A stretch of DNA of 50,538 nt from Anaerolineales bacterium. Lineage in GTDB: Bacteria; Chloroflexota; Anaerolineae; Anaerolineales; UBA11858. The number at the start of each line of letters is the position of its first letter. Positions within the stretch are counted from its first letter, which is position 1. The notes under the pieces were generated by a model that searched no databases, had not been told where the DNA came from, and worked only from the letters and a program-made list of their open reading frames with translations. This document shows, in pieces, positions 1 to 8,406 of this stretch. The position numbers were made by a program, and so were the translations under genes. The DNA is taken from positions 1 through 50,538 of the forward strand of contig JANTFT010000013.1 in the NCBI GenBank assembly GCA_024763275.1. The letters are read 5' to 3'.

Positions 1-172
1 CATCGTCGACGCCGTCACCGCCTATATTGGCTCTGACGCCTGCGCCGAGACCATCTGCAACGAGAAATTCTATGACTGGAATGGCGTCGGCCCCATCGCT
101 GATGAGAACTTCGACGGCATCCGCATCATGATGGAAGCTCAGGGCATCACCCTCGAGAACATCGGCGAGTAA
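1..172 (+). CDS. phnD: Phosphate/phosphonate ABC transporter substrate-binding protein, C-terminal end (partial)
   Basis: Only the last 56 codons are in the window; the open frame starts at base 2 and ends with TAA at 170-172. The tail contains the run KFYDWNGVGPIADENFDGIR, typical of the C-terminus of PhnD/PtxB-type extracytoplasmic binding proteins that capture phosphonate, phosphite or phosphate. The immediate downstream genes are a PhnC-type ATPase and a PhnE-type permease on the same strand, which fits a phnDCE importer operon. The ligand cannot be told from this fragment. Two cysteines (in DACAETICN) close together in the tail could form a disulfide, which would suit an exported protein. 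Confidence 0.8.
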   Translation, partial: IVDAVTAYIGSDACAETICNEKFYDWNGVGPIADENFDGIRIMMEAQGITLENIGE

Positions 173-196
173 TCCCCCCTATCTTGCATGACTAAA

Positions 197-220
197 GCCC
201 CGGATAGCAATATCCGGGGC
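197..220 (+). promoter_or_regulatory. Intercistronic stem-loop with GCAA tetraloop between phnD and phnC
   Basis: A perfect 10-bp stem (GCCCCGGATA with TATCCGGGGC) closed by a GCAA (GNRA) tetraloop sits in the 64-base gap between phnD and phnC. No T-run follows, so it is more likely an mRNA-stabilising or partial-attenuation hairpin than a full terminator. Such hairpins after the binding-protein gene commonly allow more binding protein than ATPase or permease to be made; that role here is inference. Confidence 0.6.
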
Positions 221-236
221 TAAGTGAATTTATCCT

Positions 237-989
237 ATGCTAGAAATCAAGAATCTCACTAAAGTATATGAAGGTGGAACCCAGGCCCTGACAGATGTCA
301 GTTTTTCAGTTGAACCGGGGGAATTCCTGGCCATCATCGGTCTGAGTGGTTCCGGAAAATCAACCCTGCTGCGGTGTATCAACCGCCTGGTAGAACCCAC
401 CTCTGGACAGATCATCTGGAACGGCCAGGACATCACCGCCGCCAGCCAGGATGAAATGCTGCGCATCCGCCGCAAGATCGGCATGATCTTTCAGCACTTC
501 AATCTGGTCTCCAGGTCAAAAGTGATCACCAATGTGCTGGCCGGCAGACTGGGCTATGTCAATCCCGCTATGAGCCTGCTGAACCGCTTTCCAAAAAGCG
601 ATCACGAGATGGCCATCAGGCAGCTTGAGAGGGTCAGCATAGCAGATCAGGCTTATAAAAGAGCTGATGAACTCAGCGGTGGCCAGCAGCAGCGCGTGGG
701 CATCGCCCGGGCCATGATGCAGGAGCCTGATATCATTCTGGCTGATGAGCCTGTCGCCAGCCTTGACCCTGTCCTTGCTCACAGCATCATGCAGTATCTG
801 GAAACCATCAACCGCGAGGATGGGGTGATGGTGCTCTGCAGTTTGCACTTCCTGGACCTGGTTCATCGCTATGCTGACCGAGCAATCGCCCTCAACAAGG
901 GACGATTGATGTTCGATGGGTCCCCGGAAGAGATTGATGATGAAAAATTCAAGGAAATCTACGGTAAAGAAGCCGAACGGATCGGATAA
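237..989 (+). CDS. phnC: Phosphonate ABC transporter ATP-binding protein PhnC
   Basis: A 250-residue ABC ATPase that energises uptake by the PhnE permease on the cytoplasmic face. Walker A is GLSGSGKST (about residues 35-43), the signature is LSGGQQQR (about 146-153) and Walker B is ILADEP (about 166-171), followed by the switch histidine in CSLHFLD. The inserted stretch after the Q-loop ([12 protein letters not shown] and a hydrophilic loop) is characteristic of PhnC rather than of general ABC ATPases. Length matches the family. It lies 64 bases after phnD and 8 bases before phnE. The family also includes phosphite (PtxA) importers, so the substrate is inferred from family only. Confidence 0.9.
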   Translation: MLEIKNLTKVYEGGTQALTDVSFSVEPGEFLAIIGLSGSGKSTLLRCINRLVEPTSGQIIWNGQDITAASQDEMLRIRRKIGMIFQHFNLVSRSKVITNVLAGRLGYVNPAMSLLNRFPKSDHEMAIRQLERVSIADQAYKRADELSGGQQQRVGIARAMMQEPDIILADEPVASLDPVLAHSIMQYLETINREDGVMVLCSLHFLDLVHRYADRAIALNKGRLMFDGSPEEIDDEKFKEIYGKEAERIG

Positions 990-997
990 AGGTATCT

Positions 998-2824
998 ATG
1001 AATAAAAACAAACCTTCACTCAAAAGATCTTTTGGGACTGCTTTAACCGTAGTCGTGGGTATTATAGTTTTTGCATACGGTGTTAAAGTAACAAACGTAA
1101 ACTTTGAGACCACCCGATCTGAAAATCGCTTGACCCAGCTTCAAAGAGTTATCCGCGCTTTGGTACGTCCTGACATCATAGAATATGAGACAGTTGACAC
1201 AATAATTGAAATCCCCTTCTATCTGCCCTGCCCTGAAGGACAGGAAATAGAAGTTCCGGCGGCGGACACATCGCAGCCTTACCTGACAGCCAGTGAGTAC
1301 TGCGGCTCTCCTGGTGATTTGATCGTCATTAACGGTCACAACTTCACTCCCCACTCTAGAGGACCAATAAACTTCTTCACAGCCAGCGGTGTCAAAAAAC
1401 AGCTGGGAAACTTTGAAACGGATGGTGATGGCAATTTCGAACTGGAGATCGAACTTCCCACCAGACAGCCCGTTGAGGAAGCCCAGCATATCCAGGCTAT
1501 CGCCCGCCTTCGCGTTGGTAGTCCTAAGTTTACAGAGACCGCTAAAGTCACCTGGGAAAAAATAATTGAAACCGTTTTTATGGCCTTGCTGGCCACTGCC
1601 ATTGGCACTGCCGCAGCCATTCCTATCAGTTTCCTGGCAGCGCGCAACTTGATGTCTGAGAATAAAAGCCCCCTGACCACCGTGGCTTTTTCCATTGTCG
1701 GATGGCCTGTGGGAATCTATCTGGGGCTTGAAATCTATGGACTTGTGAGAGATTTCCTGTCGCCCTACACAGATAATGCTCTCTACATGGTGCTTGGTAT
1801 TTTGGCCGGAACAGTCATTATTTATCTCCTTTTCAAGGCCATTGTCAAACCCGAAGAAACTCAGAAGATGCCTCATGCTATTCATACGATTCTCAGATTG
1901 ATCCTTCTGTTCCTGGCAGTTATTACTGTCATCGGTTTGATGATCTTCCTGAAATCGATCCTGAGATCCGCAGGATTGGCCTTGATGGAACATTTCGAAT
2001 TCCTTGGCTTCCTAGGAAACTTCCTCTTCCAGGTTGGAGAATCCGGTTATCTGGTCATTCCTGCTGTATCCGCTCTTTCAATCGGCGGTGCGATAGGCAG
2101 CGCTTTGGGAAAAATTGGACAGAGGATCAGCGATAAATCCCCGGCCAGCGTGGTGAAGATCGTCAACCTGATCGCTATGCCCCTTGCTACCGCTCTCTTG
2201 TTCGTCCTGGTCGGTGGCGCCCTCGATTGGTTTTACCAGATCAATAATCCCGTCCGGACTCTTTACTGGCCGGCAGGGATTGGCGGTGCGATCGGATTCA
2301 TCCTGGCAGTCATCACCGGGCCAAAACAGCCCCTGCCAACTGGTATGGCAATCTATTTCATCGTCCGCACAATCCTCAATGGGACCCGCTCAGTAGAAGC
2401 CCTGGTAATGGCAATTGTCTTCGTGATCTGGGTCGGAATCGGTCCTTTTGCTGGATCTTTAGCCCTGGCACTCCATACTGTGGCGGCTCTGTCAAAACTC
2501 TACTCTGAACAGGTAGAGAGCATTCTCCCCGGACCCGTTGAGGCTGTCCAGGCAACGGGTGCAAACCACCTGCAGACTATTGTCTACGCGATTGTTCCCC
2601 AGATTGTCTCTCCCTATATTTCTTTTACCATGTACCGCTGGGACATCAACGTGCGTATGTCCACCATCATCGGTTTCGTGGGTGGTGGTGGTATCGGCTT
2701 CCTGCTTCAGCAGAACATCAACCTGCTGGACTACCGGGCAGCCAGTGTCCAGATGCTGGCAATTGCCGTTGTCGTAGCTCTGATGGACTACATCAGCTCA
2801 GTGGTCAGAGAACGCATGGTCTAA
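998..2824 (+). CDS. phnE: PhnE-like phosphonate ABC permease with extracytoplasmic N-terminal domain
   Basis: A 608-residue permease, more than twice the usual PhnE length of about 260-290. After one N-terminal membrane segment (about residues 13-30) comes an extracytoplasmic stretch (about 60-185) with two cysteines and a TIG/IPT-like beta-sandwich look (PGDLIVINGHNF and DGDGNFELEIELPT). The membrane part then contains several additional helices (about 230-345) before the conserved permease core. The ATPase-coupling EAA loop is EAVQATGANHLQTIVYAIVP near residue 518, and the conserved GFVGGGGIG lies just before the last helix. It probably carries substrate for the PhnD/PhnC partners. The extra domain might dock the binding protein; that is inference. 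Confidence 0.85.
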   Translation: MNKNKPSLKRSFGTALTVVVGIIVFAYGVKVTNVNFETTRSENRLTQLQRVIRALVRPDIIEYETVDTIIEIPFYLPCPEGQEIEVPAADTSQPYLTASEYCGSPGDLIVINGHNFTPHSRGPINFFTASGVKKQLGNFETDGDGNFELEIELPTRQPVEEAQHIQAIARLRVGSPKFTETAKVTWEKIIETVFMALLATAIGTAAAIPISFLAARNLMSENKSPLTTVAFSIVGWPVGIYLGLEIYGLVRDFLSPYTDNALYMVLGILAGTVIIYLLFKAIVKPEETQKMPHAIHTILRLILLFLAVITVIGLMIFLKSILRSAGLALMEHFEFLGFLGNFLFQVGESGYLVIPAVSALSIGGAIGSALGKIGQRISDKSPASVVKIVNLIAMPLATALLFVLVGGALDWFYQINNPVRTLYWPAGIGGAIGFILAVITGPKQPLPTGMAIYFIVRTILNGTRSVEALVMAIVFVIWVGIGPFAGSLALALHTVAALSKLYSEQVESILPGPVEAVQATGANHLQTIVYAIVPQIVSPYISFTMYRWDINVRMSTIIGFVGGGGIGFLLQQNINLLDYRAASVQMLAIAVVVALMDYISSVVRERMV

Positions 2825-2851
2825 GCCTTCTGAATCCTCGAGAAGCTCTCC

Positions 2852-2892
2852 AGGCTTCCGGCTGACATCAAGAGGCCGGAGGCCTGTTTTTT
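2852..2892 (+). terminator. Rho-independent terminator after phnE
   Basis: A 10-bp stem (AGGCTTCCGG pairing with CCGGAGGCCT, one G-U pair) at 2852-2861/2876-2885 is followed by GTTTTTTAT. It lies 28 bases after the phnE stop and closes the phn operon before larE. Confidence 0.85.
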
Positions 2893-2925
2893 ATCCTGCA
2901 ACGTCCTTATGGTAGACTAGAGGAC

Positions 2926-3729
2926 ATGGAAACAAAATTGAAAGAACTTCGCCAGATCCTGGCGCAAATGGACAGACCACTGATAGCCTTTTCAGGCGGT
3001 GTGGACAGCACAGTGCTGCTGGCTTTTGCCCATGAAGTGCGGGGAAGCCAGGCTGTTGGTGTTGTTGCCATCTCGCCAACGTTTCCAGCTCAAGAACTGG
3101 TAGAAGCTCAAACCCTCGCCAGGGAAATGGGCTGGCAGCTGATCGAAATCGAATCTCAGGAAATGGAACTTCCCCTGTTCACTGCCAACACAGACAAACG
3201 CTGTTACTACTGCAAAGATCACCGCTACCGGATTCTGAAGAATTTTGCCCGGAAGAATGGTTTTACTCACATCCTGGATGGAAGCAATGCTGATGATCTG
3301 CAGGACTATCGGCCAGGCCAGCAGGCATCCAGGGAGCAGGGAATCCGCAGTCCCTTGCAGGAAGCCGGCTTTACAAAAGCTGACATCCGGGCGCTGGCCC
3401 ACCAGCTGAACCTTCCTAACTGGAACAAACCCTCCTCAGCCTGCCTGGCATCCCGAATCCCCTATGGAACTCCTCTCACACTGGAAGCTCTTAAACAGAT
3501 AGAACAAGCCGAAAGAGCACTGGCAGGGATCGGGTTCCAGGAGCTGCGAGTTCGCCACCATGGAACGGTAGCCAGGATTGAGGTTCTTCCGGATGATTTT
3601 GGACTGGCACTTAAGGAAAAGGACGCCATAATCCAAGCTCTGGAAAACACAGGCTACAACTACGTTACTCTGGACCTGGGTGGGTTTCAATCCGGAAATA
3701 TGAACAAAGGATTAACTGCTAATGGATAG
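2926..3729 (+). CDS. larE: LarE, sulfur-insertion enzyme for nickel-pincer nucleotide cofactor
   Basis: A 267-residue ATP-pyrophosphatase-fold protein that adenylates the carboxylates of the pyridinium dicarboxylate intermediate and inserts sulfur to give the pincer thiocarboxylates. The PP-loop is FSGGVDST (residues 22-29). The sulfur-handling cysteine is C173 in SACLASRIPYG. Two further cysteines in a CYYC pair (C93, C96) match the three-cysteine arrangement of LarE proteins that bind a [4Fe-4S] cluster (Thermotoga type), rather than the single sacrificial cysteine of the Lactobacillus enzyme. It is the first gene of larE-larB-larC and overlaps larB by 8 bases, so the three are translationally coupled. 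The lactate racemase gene larA is not in the window. Confidence 0.9.
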   Translation: METKLKELRQILAQMDRPLIAFSGGVDSTVLLAFAHEVRGSQAVGVVAISPTFPAQELVEAQTLAREMGWQLIEIESQEMELPLFTANTDKRCYYCKDHRYRILKNFARKNGFTHILDGSNADDLQDYRPGQQASREQGIRSPLQEAGFTKADIRALAHQLNLPNWNKPSSACLASRIPYGTPLTLEALKQIEQAERALAGIGFQELRVRHHGTVARIEVLPDDFGLALKEKDAIIQALENTGYNYVTLDLGGFQSGNMNKGLTANG

Positions 3730-4486
3730 AGTAAAACTGGAGGAGCTGCTTTCTGCTGTCCAGGCAGGAGAGACCAGCGTTGCAGAAGCTCTAAGTAAAC
3801 TGGAGTCTCTGCCTTTTGAGAACCTGGGGTTTGCCCGTCTAGATATTCATCGGGACCTGCGCCAGGGTGTACCGGAAGTCGTCTTCTGCCAGAACAAGAC
3901 CGCGGAGCAGATCGTCCAGATCATGACCCACCTCTGGGAACACCATGACCGGGTGCTGGGAACACGACTGGCTGTCACAGCATCAGAGGAAGTACTCCCC
4001 CAACTGCCAGAAGCCCATTACGATCCAGTTTCCAGGTTGATCAGCCTTACTAAGGGGAACCAACCCCGGCCTGACCCGGAGGGCCCGTATTGTATGGTTA
4101 TTTCCGGAGGCACTTCGGACCTGCCTGTGGCAGAAGAAGCTGCTCAAACCCTGGAATTTCTCGGCAGCCGGGTGATCCGCGCCTACGATATCGGGGTCTC
4201 TGGAGTACACCGCCTGCTCGATCAGCAAGCCGCTCTGGCCAAGGCGGATGTCATTATCAGCGTAGCAGGTATGGAAGGTGCATTAACCAGCGTTGTCGGC
4301 GGACTGGTCTCCTGCCCGGTCGTAGGTGTCCCAACCAGCGTTGGTTATGGAGCCAATTTCCAGGGTATTTCAGCTCTGCTGGCAATGATAAACGCCTGCG
4401 CACCGGGTATAGCTGTCGTAAACATTGACAATGGGTTTGGCGCAGCTGTCTATGCTCATTCAATATTGAGGAGGATCGGAAAATGA
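3722..4486 (+). CDS. larB: LarB, nicotinic acid adenine dinucleotide carboxylase/hydrolase
   Basis: A 254-residue protein of the LarB family. It carboxylates the pyridinium ring of NaAD at C5 and releases AMP, the first step of the nickel-pincer cofactor pathway. The C-terminal half (about residues 125-254) is the PurE-like domain, with MVISGGTSDLPVAEEA and IGVSGVHR, and ends in DNGFGAA. Length is normal. The start overlaps the larE stop (ATGGATAG) and the stop overlaps the larC start (ATGA). The cytoplasmic enzyme acts before LarE and LarC, and this compact order argues for a functional cofactor pathway. Confidence 0.9.
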   Translation: MDRVKLEELLSAVQAGETSVAEALSKLESLPFENLGFARLDIHRDLRQGVPEVVFCQNKTAEQIVQIMTHLWEHHDRVLGTRLAVTASEEVLPQLPEAHYDPVSRLISLTKGNQPRPDPEGPYCMVISGGTSDLPVAEEAAQTLEFLGSRVIRAYDIGVSGVHRLLDQQAALAKADVIISVAGMEGALTSVVGGLVSCPVVGVPTSVGYGANFQGISALLAMINACAPGIAVVNIDNGFGAAVYAHSILRRIGK

Positions 4487-5661
4487 AAATCCTCTATTTT
4501 GACCTGATCTCGGGAGCCAGTGGCGACATGATCCTGGGCGCCCTGATCGACGCCGGCGTTTCAGTCAAAGCCCTTAAGGCTGAACTGGGAGCGCTGCATC
4601 TGGAAGAGTTTGACCTGCAGACCAGGGAGGTCAGCAAGAACGGTTTCCAGGCCACAAAAGTGGAAGTGCTGATCGGGAAGCAGCCGCCAGAGCGCCATCT
4701 GGCAGAGATCCTGGAAATCATCCATTCCAGCGACCTGCCCCAATCCGTGGCTGAAGGGGCCGCCGCGATTTTCCTCAAGATCGCCCAAACTGAAGCTGGC
4801 ATTCATGGTACAACGCTGGACCAGGTTCACCTGCACGAGCTGGGAGGAACAGACACGATAGTTGATGTCACTGGCACTCTGCTGGCTCTGAACATGCTGG
4901 AAATCGACCATATCCACGCTTCTCCTGTTCCATTAGGAAGTGGGTTCATCACCGGAGCTCACGGTCAAATCCCCCTCCCAGCACCTGCCACCATCCGCTT
5001 ACTGGAGGGAATTCCTGTATACGGAGTTGATATCCAGGCAGAACTGGTCACCCCTACTGGCGCCGGTTTGCTGTCGAGCCTGGTTGATGAATTTGGCCCG
5101 GCCCCTGAAATGGTCCTGGAAGCGGTTGGCTACGGTGCAGGATCCAGGGATCTGCCAACCCCCAACCTGCTGCGAGCCCTGATCGGCAGATCGCGTTCAA
5201 GCGCTGAGGGATCTACCCGGCAGCTGATCCTGCTGGAAAGCAATCTGGACGACCTCAATCCCGAAATCTATCCCTACCTGATGGATAGATTATTCCAGGA
5301 AGGCGCTCTCGACGTTATCCTCAACCCTGTCCACATGAAAAAGAACAGACCCGGCATCCATATCCAGGTGCTGGCTGAACCATCTCTGGCTGACAAATTG
5401 CGGGAGATCCTTTTCCTGGAAACCACCACATTAGGGGTAAGGCAGATCCAGGTAACCCGCCATGCGCTGCCGCGCAAATCAGTCACCGTGACAACAACGT
5501 ACGGAAAAATCCGGGTAAAGGTTGCCAGCGGTCCGGGAGGAGAACCCAAGATCTCACCAGAATTCGAGGATTGCCAGAAACTGGCCCGGGAACACAGTCT
5601 GCCTTTGACCCAAATCTACCAGGAAGCCCTGAACGCCTACCGGGCGAAACACAGAGAATAA
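4483..5661 (+). CDS. larC: LarC, nickel-insertion cyclometallase
   Basis: A 392-residue LarC that installs nickel, using CTP, into the dithio-pyridinium mononucleotide to finish the pincer cofactor. The N-terminal motif FDLISGASGDMILGALIDAG is the family hallmark, followed by a histidine-containing HLHELGGTDTIVD block (about residues 115-130). Unlike Lactobacillus plantarum, where larC is split (larC1/larC2) and needs a frameshift, this gene is one uninterrupted frame. The start overlaps the larB stop (ATGA) and is preceded by GAGGAGG at 4468-4474. The host enzyme using the cofactor is not in view. Confidence 0.9.
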   Translation: MKILYFDLISGASGDMILGALIDAGVSVKALKAELGALHLEEFDLQTREVSKNGFQATKVEVLIGKQPPERHLAEILEIIHSSDLPQSVAEGAAAIFLKIAQTEAGIHGTTLDQVHLHELGGTDTIVDVTGTLLALNMLEIDHIHASPVPLGSGFITGAHGQIPLPAPATIRLLEGIPVYGVDIQAELVTPTGAGLLSSLVDEFGPAPEMVLEAVGYGAGSRDLPTPNLLRALIGRSRSSAEGSTRQLILLESNLDDLNPEIYPYLMDRLFQEGALDVILNPVHMKKNRPGIHIQVLAEPSLADKLREILFLETTTLGVRQIQVTRHALPRKSVTVTTTYGKIRVKVASGPGGEPKISPEFEDCQKLAREHSLPLTQIYQEALNAYRAKHRE

Positions 5662-5747
5662 TCGCCTCTCCCGGGGAACAAACCCGCTGACTATATAACA
5701 GACCCGGAATCTGGTCCCTGTGGTCGGTTCAGATGCCCACCAAGCGG

Positions 5748-5778
5748 TTGTCACACCTGCGCTCAAGCATGGTAAAAT
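5748..5778 (+). promoter_or_regulatory. Possible promoter of the SanA-like gene
   Basis: TTGTCA (5748-5753) and TAAAAT (5773-5778) resemble -35 and -10 boxes, but the 19-base spacing is long. If used, transcription would begin close to the GTG at 5785, giving a leaderless or nearly leaderless mRNA. This is a weak, pattern-only call. Confidence 0.35.
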
Positions 5779-5784
5779 GCGGGC

Positions 5785-6426
5785 GTGTTTATGAAAAGAA
5801 AACAAATGATCATACTGTTCTTGATCGCAGTCACAATCACCGGGATCTTTCTTCCCCGAATAATAATGGTCAGCCGGGCCGGGAAAATCACCTATACGGT
5901 TGACAGTGTTCCCCCTGCCAGAGCGGCAGTCGTTTTTGGGGCAGGGCTGACGGCCAGCGGCGGTCCTACCACAGTGTTGAAGGACCGCGTTGCCACTGCA
6001 GTGCGTCTGTATCAGTCCGGCAAGATCGAAAAGATCCTCATGAGCGGGGATAACCGCTATATCAACTACAACGAACCCGGAGCCATGAAAGCTTATGCCC
6101 TTGAGCTGGGCATGCCACAAGAGGACATTGTCCTGGATTATGCCGGCCGGAGGACCTACGATACCTGCTACCGGGCCGGGGCAATTTTCGGGCTGAATGA
6201 GGTCATTCTGGTGACCCAGGAATTCCACCTGGCCAGGGCACTTTATACCTGTAATGCCCTGGGATTGCAGGCCGTTGGGGTGGCTCCTGACCAGAGAGCC
6301 TTCCGGGATGAAAAGTTCTGGAAGCTCCGGGAAGTCTTCGCGAGCTTGATCGCCATGATCCAGATCCATATCACCCATCCCGAACCGGTTCTAGGCGACC
6401 AAGAACCGATCTTCCCTTTGGAATGA
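5785..6426 (+). CDS. SanA/YdcF-type (DUF218) membrane-anchored protein
   Basis: A 213-residue protein with one N-terminal hydrophobic helix (about residues 8-28) followed by a DUF218 domain facing outward. Family marks are VVFGAG with a downstream G-G (residues about 50-60), the LMSGDN segment, and RTYDTCYRAGAIFG followed by VTQEFHLARALY. SanA of enterobacteria affects envelope permeability to vancomycin; the biochemical activity of the family is unknown. The frame opens with GTG at 5785; an ATG at 5791 is an equally good start and neither has a strong ribosome-binding site. It stands alone between larC and a lipoprotein gene. Confidence 0.8.
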   Translation: MFMKRKQMIILFLIAVTITGIFLPRIIMVSRAGKITYTVDSVPPARAAVVFGAGLTASGGPTTVLKDRVATAVRLYQSGKIEKILMSGDNRYINYNEPGAMKAYALELGMPQEDIVLDYAGRRTYDTCYRAGAIFGLNEVILVTQEFHLARALYTCNALGLQAVGVAPDQRAFRDEKFWKLREVFASLIAMIQIHITHPEPVLGDQEPIFPLE

Positions 6427-6488
6427 ATCCTGCACTGTTAAATTGAATCAAATATATCTATTCAGCAGAAATGCTGGGGAGTTTGTCC

Positions 6489-7358
6489 ATGAAATATCAC
6501 TTACGTTTAATTATACTGCTCGGGTTCGTTCTCACCTTTTCAAGCTGCAATTTTCCAGTAGAGCTCCCTTTCAAAACCGAGCAGAAAACAGGGCCAATGG
6601 TAACCGAACCCATTCAGGTGCCGGTCCCTGACATCCCCACTCCCCTGGCCCTGAATCTGTCCTTCGGCGCCGGGAAAATGACTTTGCTTCCCAACCCGGG
6701 TGATGACTTGCTGTCCGGAACAGCAACCTACAACGTCGCTGACTTCAAACCGGAGATCAGCGTTGACGAGTTTGGGGTTGCTCTTAAACAGGGCAATTTA
6801 AAATTGAACGCTGTTCCCACAATTGATGAGACCATCAAGAATGAATGGAGCATTGCCATCAAGAACCTTCCCGTCGAGCTCACCATCAAAGCTGGTGGGT
6901 ACAGCGGCGATTTCGAATTTGGGGGACTGGCCATCACAGATCTCCACATTGCTGACGGAGCTGCCAATGTTAAACTAAAATTTTCCACGCCAAACACCGC
7001 AGAGATGAGGACCCTGCGCTATGAGACCGGAGCATCAAACATTTCCATGGAAAAGCTTGCCAACGCCAATTTCCAGACCATGATCTTCCAGAGCGGCGCC
7101 GGGAATTACAATCTGGATTTTTCAGGTTTACTGCAGCGGGACGCGGCGATCTTCATCGAAACCGGATTGAGCCGGGTGGTGATCTCCGTTCCTGATGGCG
7201 TGTCAGCTGAAGTGAACTTCGAGGGTCCCCTCTCCAAGGTCATCACCTCAGGGGACTGGCAGCAATCCGGCGATAAATATATCCTGGAAGGCCAGGGCCC
7301 ACTGCTGGTGTTTACCATTGAAACCAAGGCCGGAACCGTTACCCTGCAAAATCCCTGA
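6489..7358 (+). CDS. Lipoprotein with toast_rack-like domain
   Basis: A 289-residue exported lipoprotein. The chosen ATG at 6489 has GGGGAG 9 bases upstream and gives a proper signal peptide with lipobox LTFSSC (Cys about residue 19). An upstream ATG at 6471 would add six residues before the charged MKYHLR start and is less likely. The body begins LNLSFGAGKMTLLP and has repeated short beta-strand blocks (SGDFEFGGLAITDLHIADGA, GASNISMEKL, GAGNYNLDFSG), the pattern of the toast_rack/DUF2154 right-handed repeat fold found in putative adhesins and envelope-stress proteins. No catalytic motif is seen. Function is unknown; it probably sits on the outer face of the membrane. Confidence 0.75.
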   Translation: MKYHLRLIILLGFVLTFSSCNFPVELPFKTEQKTGPMVTEPIQVPVPDIPTPLALNLSFGAGKMTLLPNPGDDLLSGTATYNVADFKPEISVDEFGVALKQGNLKLNAVPTIDETIKNEWSIAIKNLPVELTIKAGGYSGDFEFGGLAITDLHIADGAANVKLKFSTPNTAEMRTLRYETGASNISMEKLANANFQTMIFQSGAGNYNLDFSGLLQRDAAIFIETGLSRVVISVPDGVSAEVNFEGPLSKVITSGDWQQSGDKYILEGQGPLLVFTIETKAGTVTLQNP

Positions 7359-7396
7359 TCATTGCTAAAAAAGCACTGCGGGAACAACACGCTCTA

Positions 7397-7425
7397 TTGA
7401 CAGGCAGAAAGGGCTCGAGTACACT
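7397..7425 (+). promoter_or_regulatory. Sigma-70-like promoter upstream of recombinase homologue
   Basis: A perfect TTGACA (-35, 7397-7402) stands 17 bases before TACACT (-10, 7420-7425). This places the start of transcription near 7432, about 20 bases before the ATG, with GAAAGGA as ribosome-binding site. It is one of the clearest promoters in the window. Confidence 0.65.
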
Positions 7426-7452
7426 TAGTTATACTGGCTATACGAAAGGAAA

Positions 7453-8406
7453 ATGGCGATGACATCTGAACTCAGCGCGCATATCAATCCCCGAACAACT
7501 CTCGCACCCGCGCTGCAAGCCTGGGAAATTTACCTCTCGGACCAGGGCAGTTCCCCTCACACGATCACGGCCTTCCTGGGAGATTTGCACTTGCTGGCTT
7601 CCTACCTCCCGCCTGACCGCCAGGTCGGTGAGATCAATCTGGCAGACCTGAACAATTTCCTGCGCTGGATGGAAACTGAAAGGCAGGTTCCCTGCAGCCC
7701 GAAAACCCTGGCCCGGAGGATCACTTCGCTGAAATCATTTTTTCGCTGGCTGCATGAAGGGGGAGCGATCGCAGCCAATCCCGCTGAAAAGGTCGTCCAG
7801 AAATCCGTCCGCAGCCCTCTTCCGGAAGTGCTTTCTGGGGAGGAAATCGAACGTGTCCTGGAAACAGCTCTGGGTTACAGGCAGGCTCCTGATCCTGATT
7901 TCCGCTCTTATCTCCTCTTTAAACTGCTTCTGGAAACCGGCATCAAGAAAGGAGAATGCCTGTCTCTCAGCCCAAATCACATCCATCTCGACGCGCCGGA
8001 AGGTCCCCTGGTGTTTATCCGCTACGCCAGCCCCAAGAACCGCTATAAAGAGAGAAAGCTGCCTCTCAGCGAAGAATGGATTGCCGCCTACCAGGAATAC
8101 AAACTGCACCACCAGCTGGTCGATCGGCTTTTCCCCTGGTCCGCCCGCATGTTGGAATATGTCCTCGAGGATCTGGGCCGGGACGCAGGTCTCTCAAAAA
8201 GGCTTTCCTTTTCGATGTGCAGGTGGACATCTGCTGTTCAGGACTGGCAGGCTGGGGTTGATCAGAACAAGATCCGTCAAAAGCTGGGAATATCTGAAGT
8301 GCAGTGGCGGGAAGTCAGCCGCAAACTTCATGTTCTAAGCAAAGGCCTTTCCCAGGACGGATCCCTGAACGAGAGCGAGCTGGAAACCGAACCAGAAGTG
8401 GTCTAA
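7453..8406 (+). CDS. Tyrosine-recombinase family protein with degenerate active site
   Basis: A 317-residue XerC/D-like protein. The N-terminal SAM-like DNA-binding domain (about residues 18-108) is well kept, including SPKTLARRITSLKSFFRWL. In the catalytic domain, the box I arginine (TGLR in XerD) is lysine (TGIKKGE, K165). The box II histidine is serine (S254, in SFSMCR), though its arginine is kept (R257). The LGH histidine is isoleucine (I280), and the nucleophilic tyrosine falls on serine (S289). The beta-hairpin lysine region (SPKNRYKERKLPL) remains. It should bind DNA but not cut it. The gene has its own promoter and converges with tilS, overlapping tail to tail by 4 bases. No att sites or other mobile genes are nearby. 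A second ATG at 7459 is an alternative start. Confidence 0.75.
   Translation: MAMTSELSAHINPRTTLAPALQAWEIYLSDQGSSPHTITAFLGDLHLLASYLPPDRQVGEINLADLNNFLRWMETERQVPCSPKTLARRITSLKSFFRWLHEGGAIAANPAEKVVQKSVRSPLPEVLSGEEIERVLETALGYRQAPDPDFRSYLLFKLLLETGIKKGECLSLSPNHIHLDAPEGPLVFIRYASPKNRYKERKLPLSEEWIAAYQEYKLHHQLVDRLFPWSARMLEYVLEDLGRDAGLSKRLSFSMCRWTSAVQDWQAGVDQNKIRQKLGISEVQWREVSRKLHVLSKGLSQDGSLNESELETEPEVV

Noticed and set aside
1043-1993. Long antisense frame opposite phnE (316 codons)
   Set aside because: Composition is Gln/Asp/Gly-rich with no recognisable motif; it mirrors the real permease frame and has no conserved features.
5748-5784. tRNA or small RNA gene between larC and the SanA-like gene
   Set aside because: No cloverleaf or conserved RNA structure could be drawn; only a weak promoter-like pattern is seen.
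7453-8406. Integrase marking a mobile element or prophage
   Set aside because: Active-site residues are lost, no tRNA, direct repeats or phage/transposon genes are nearby, and both neighbours are ordinary chromosomal genes.
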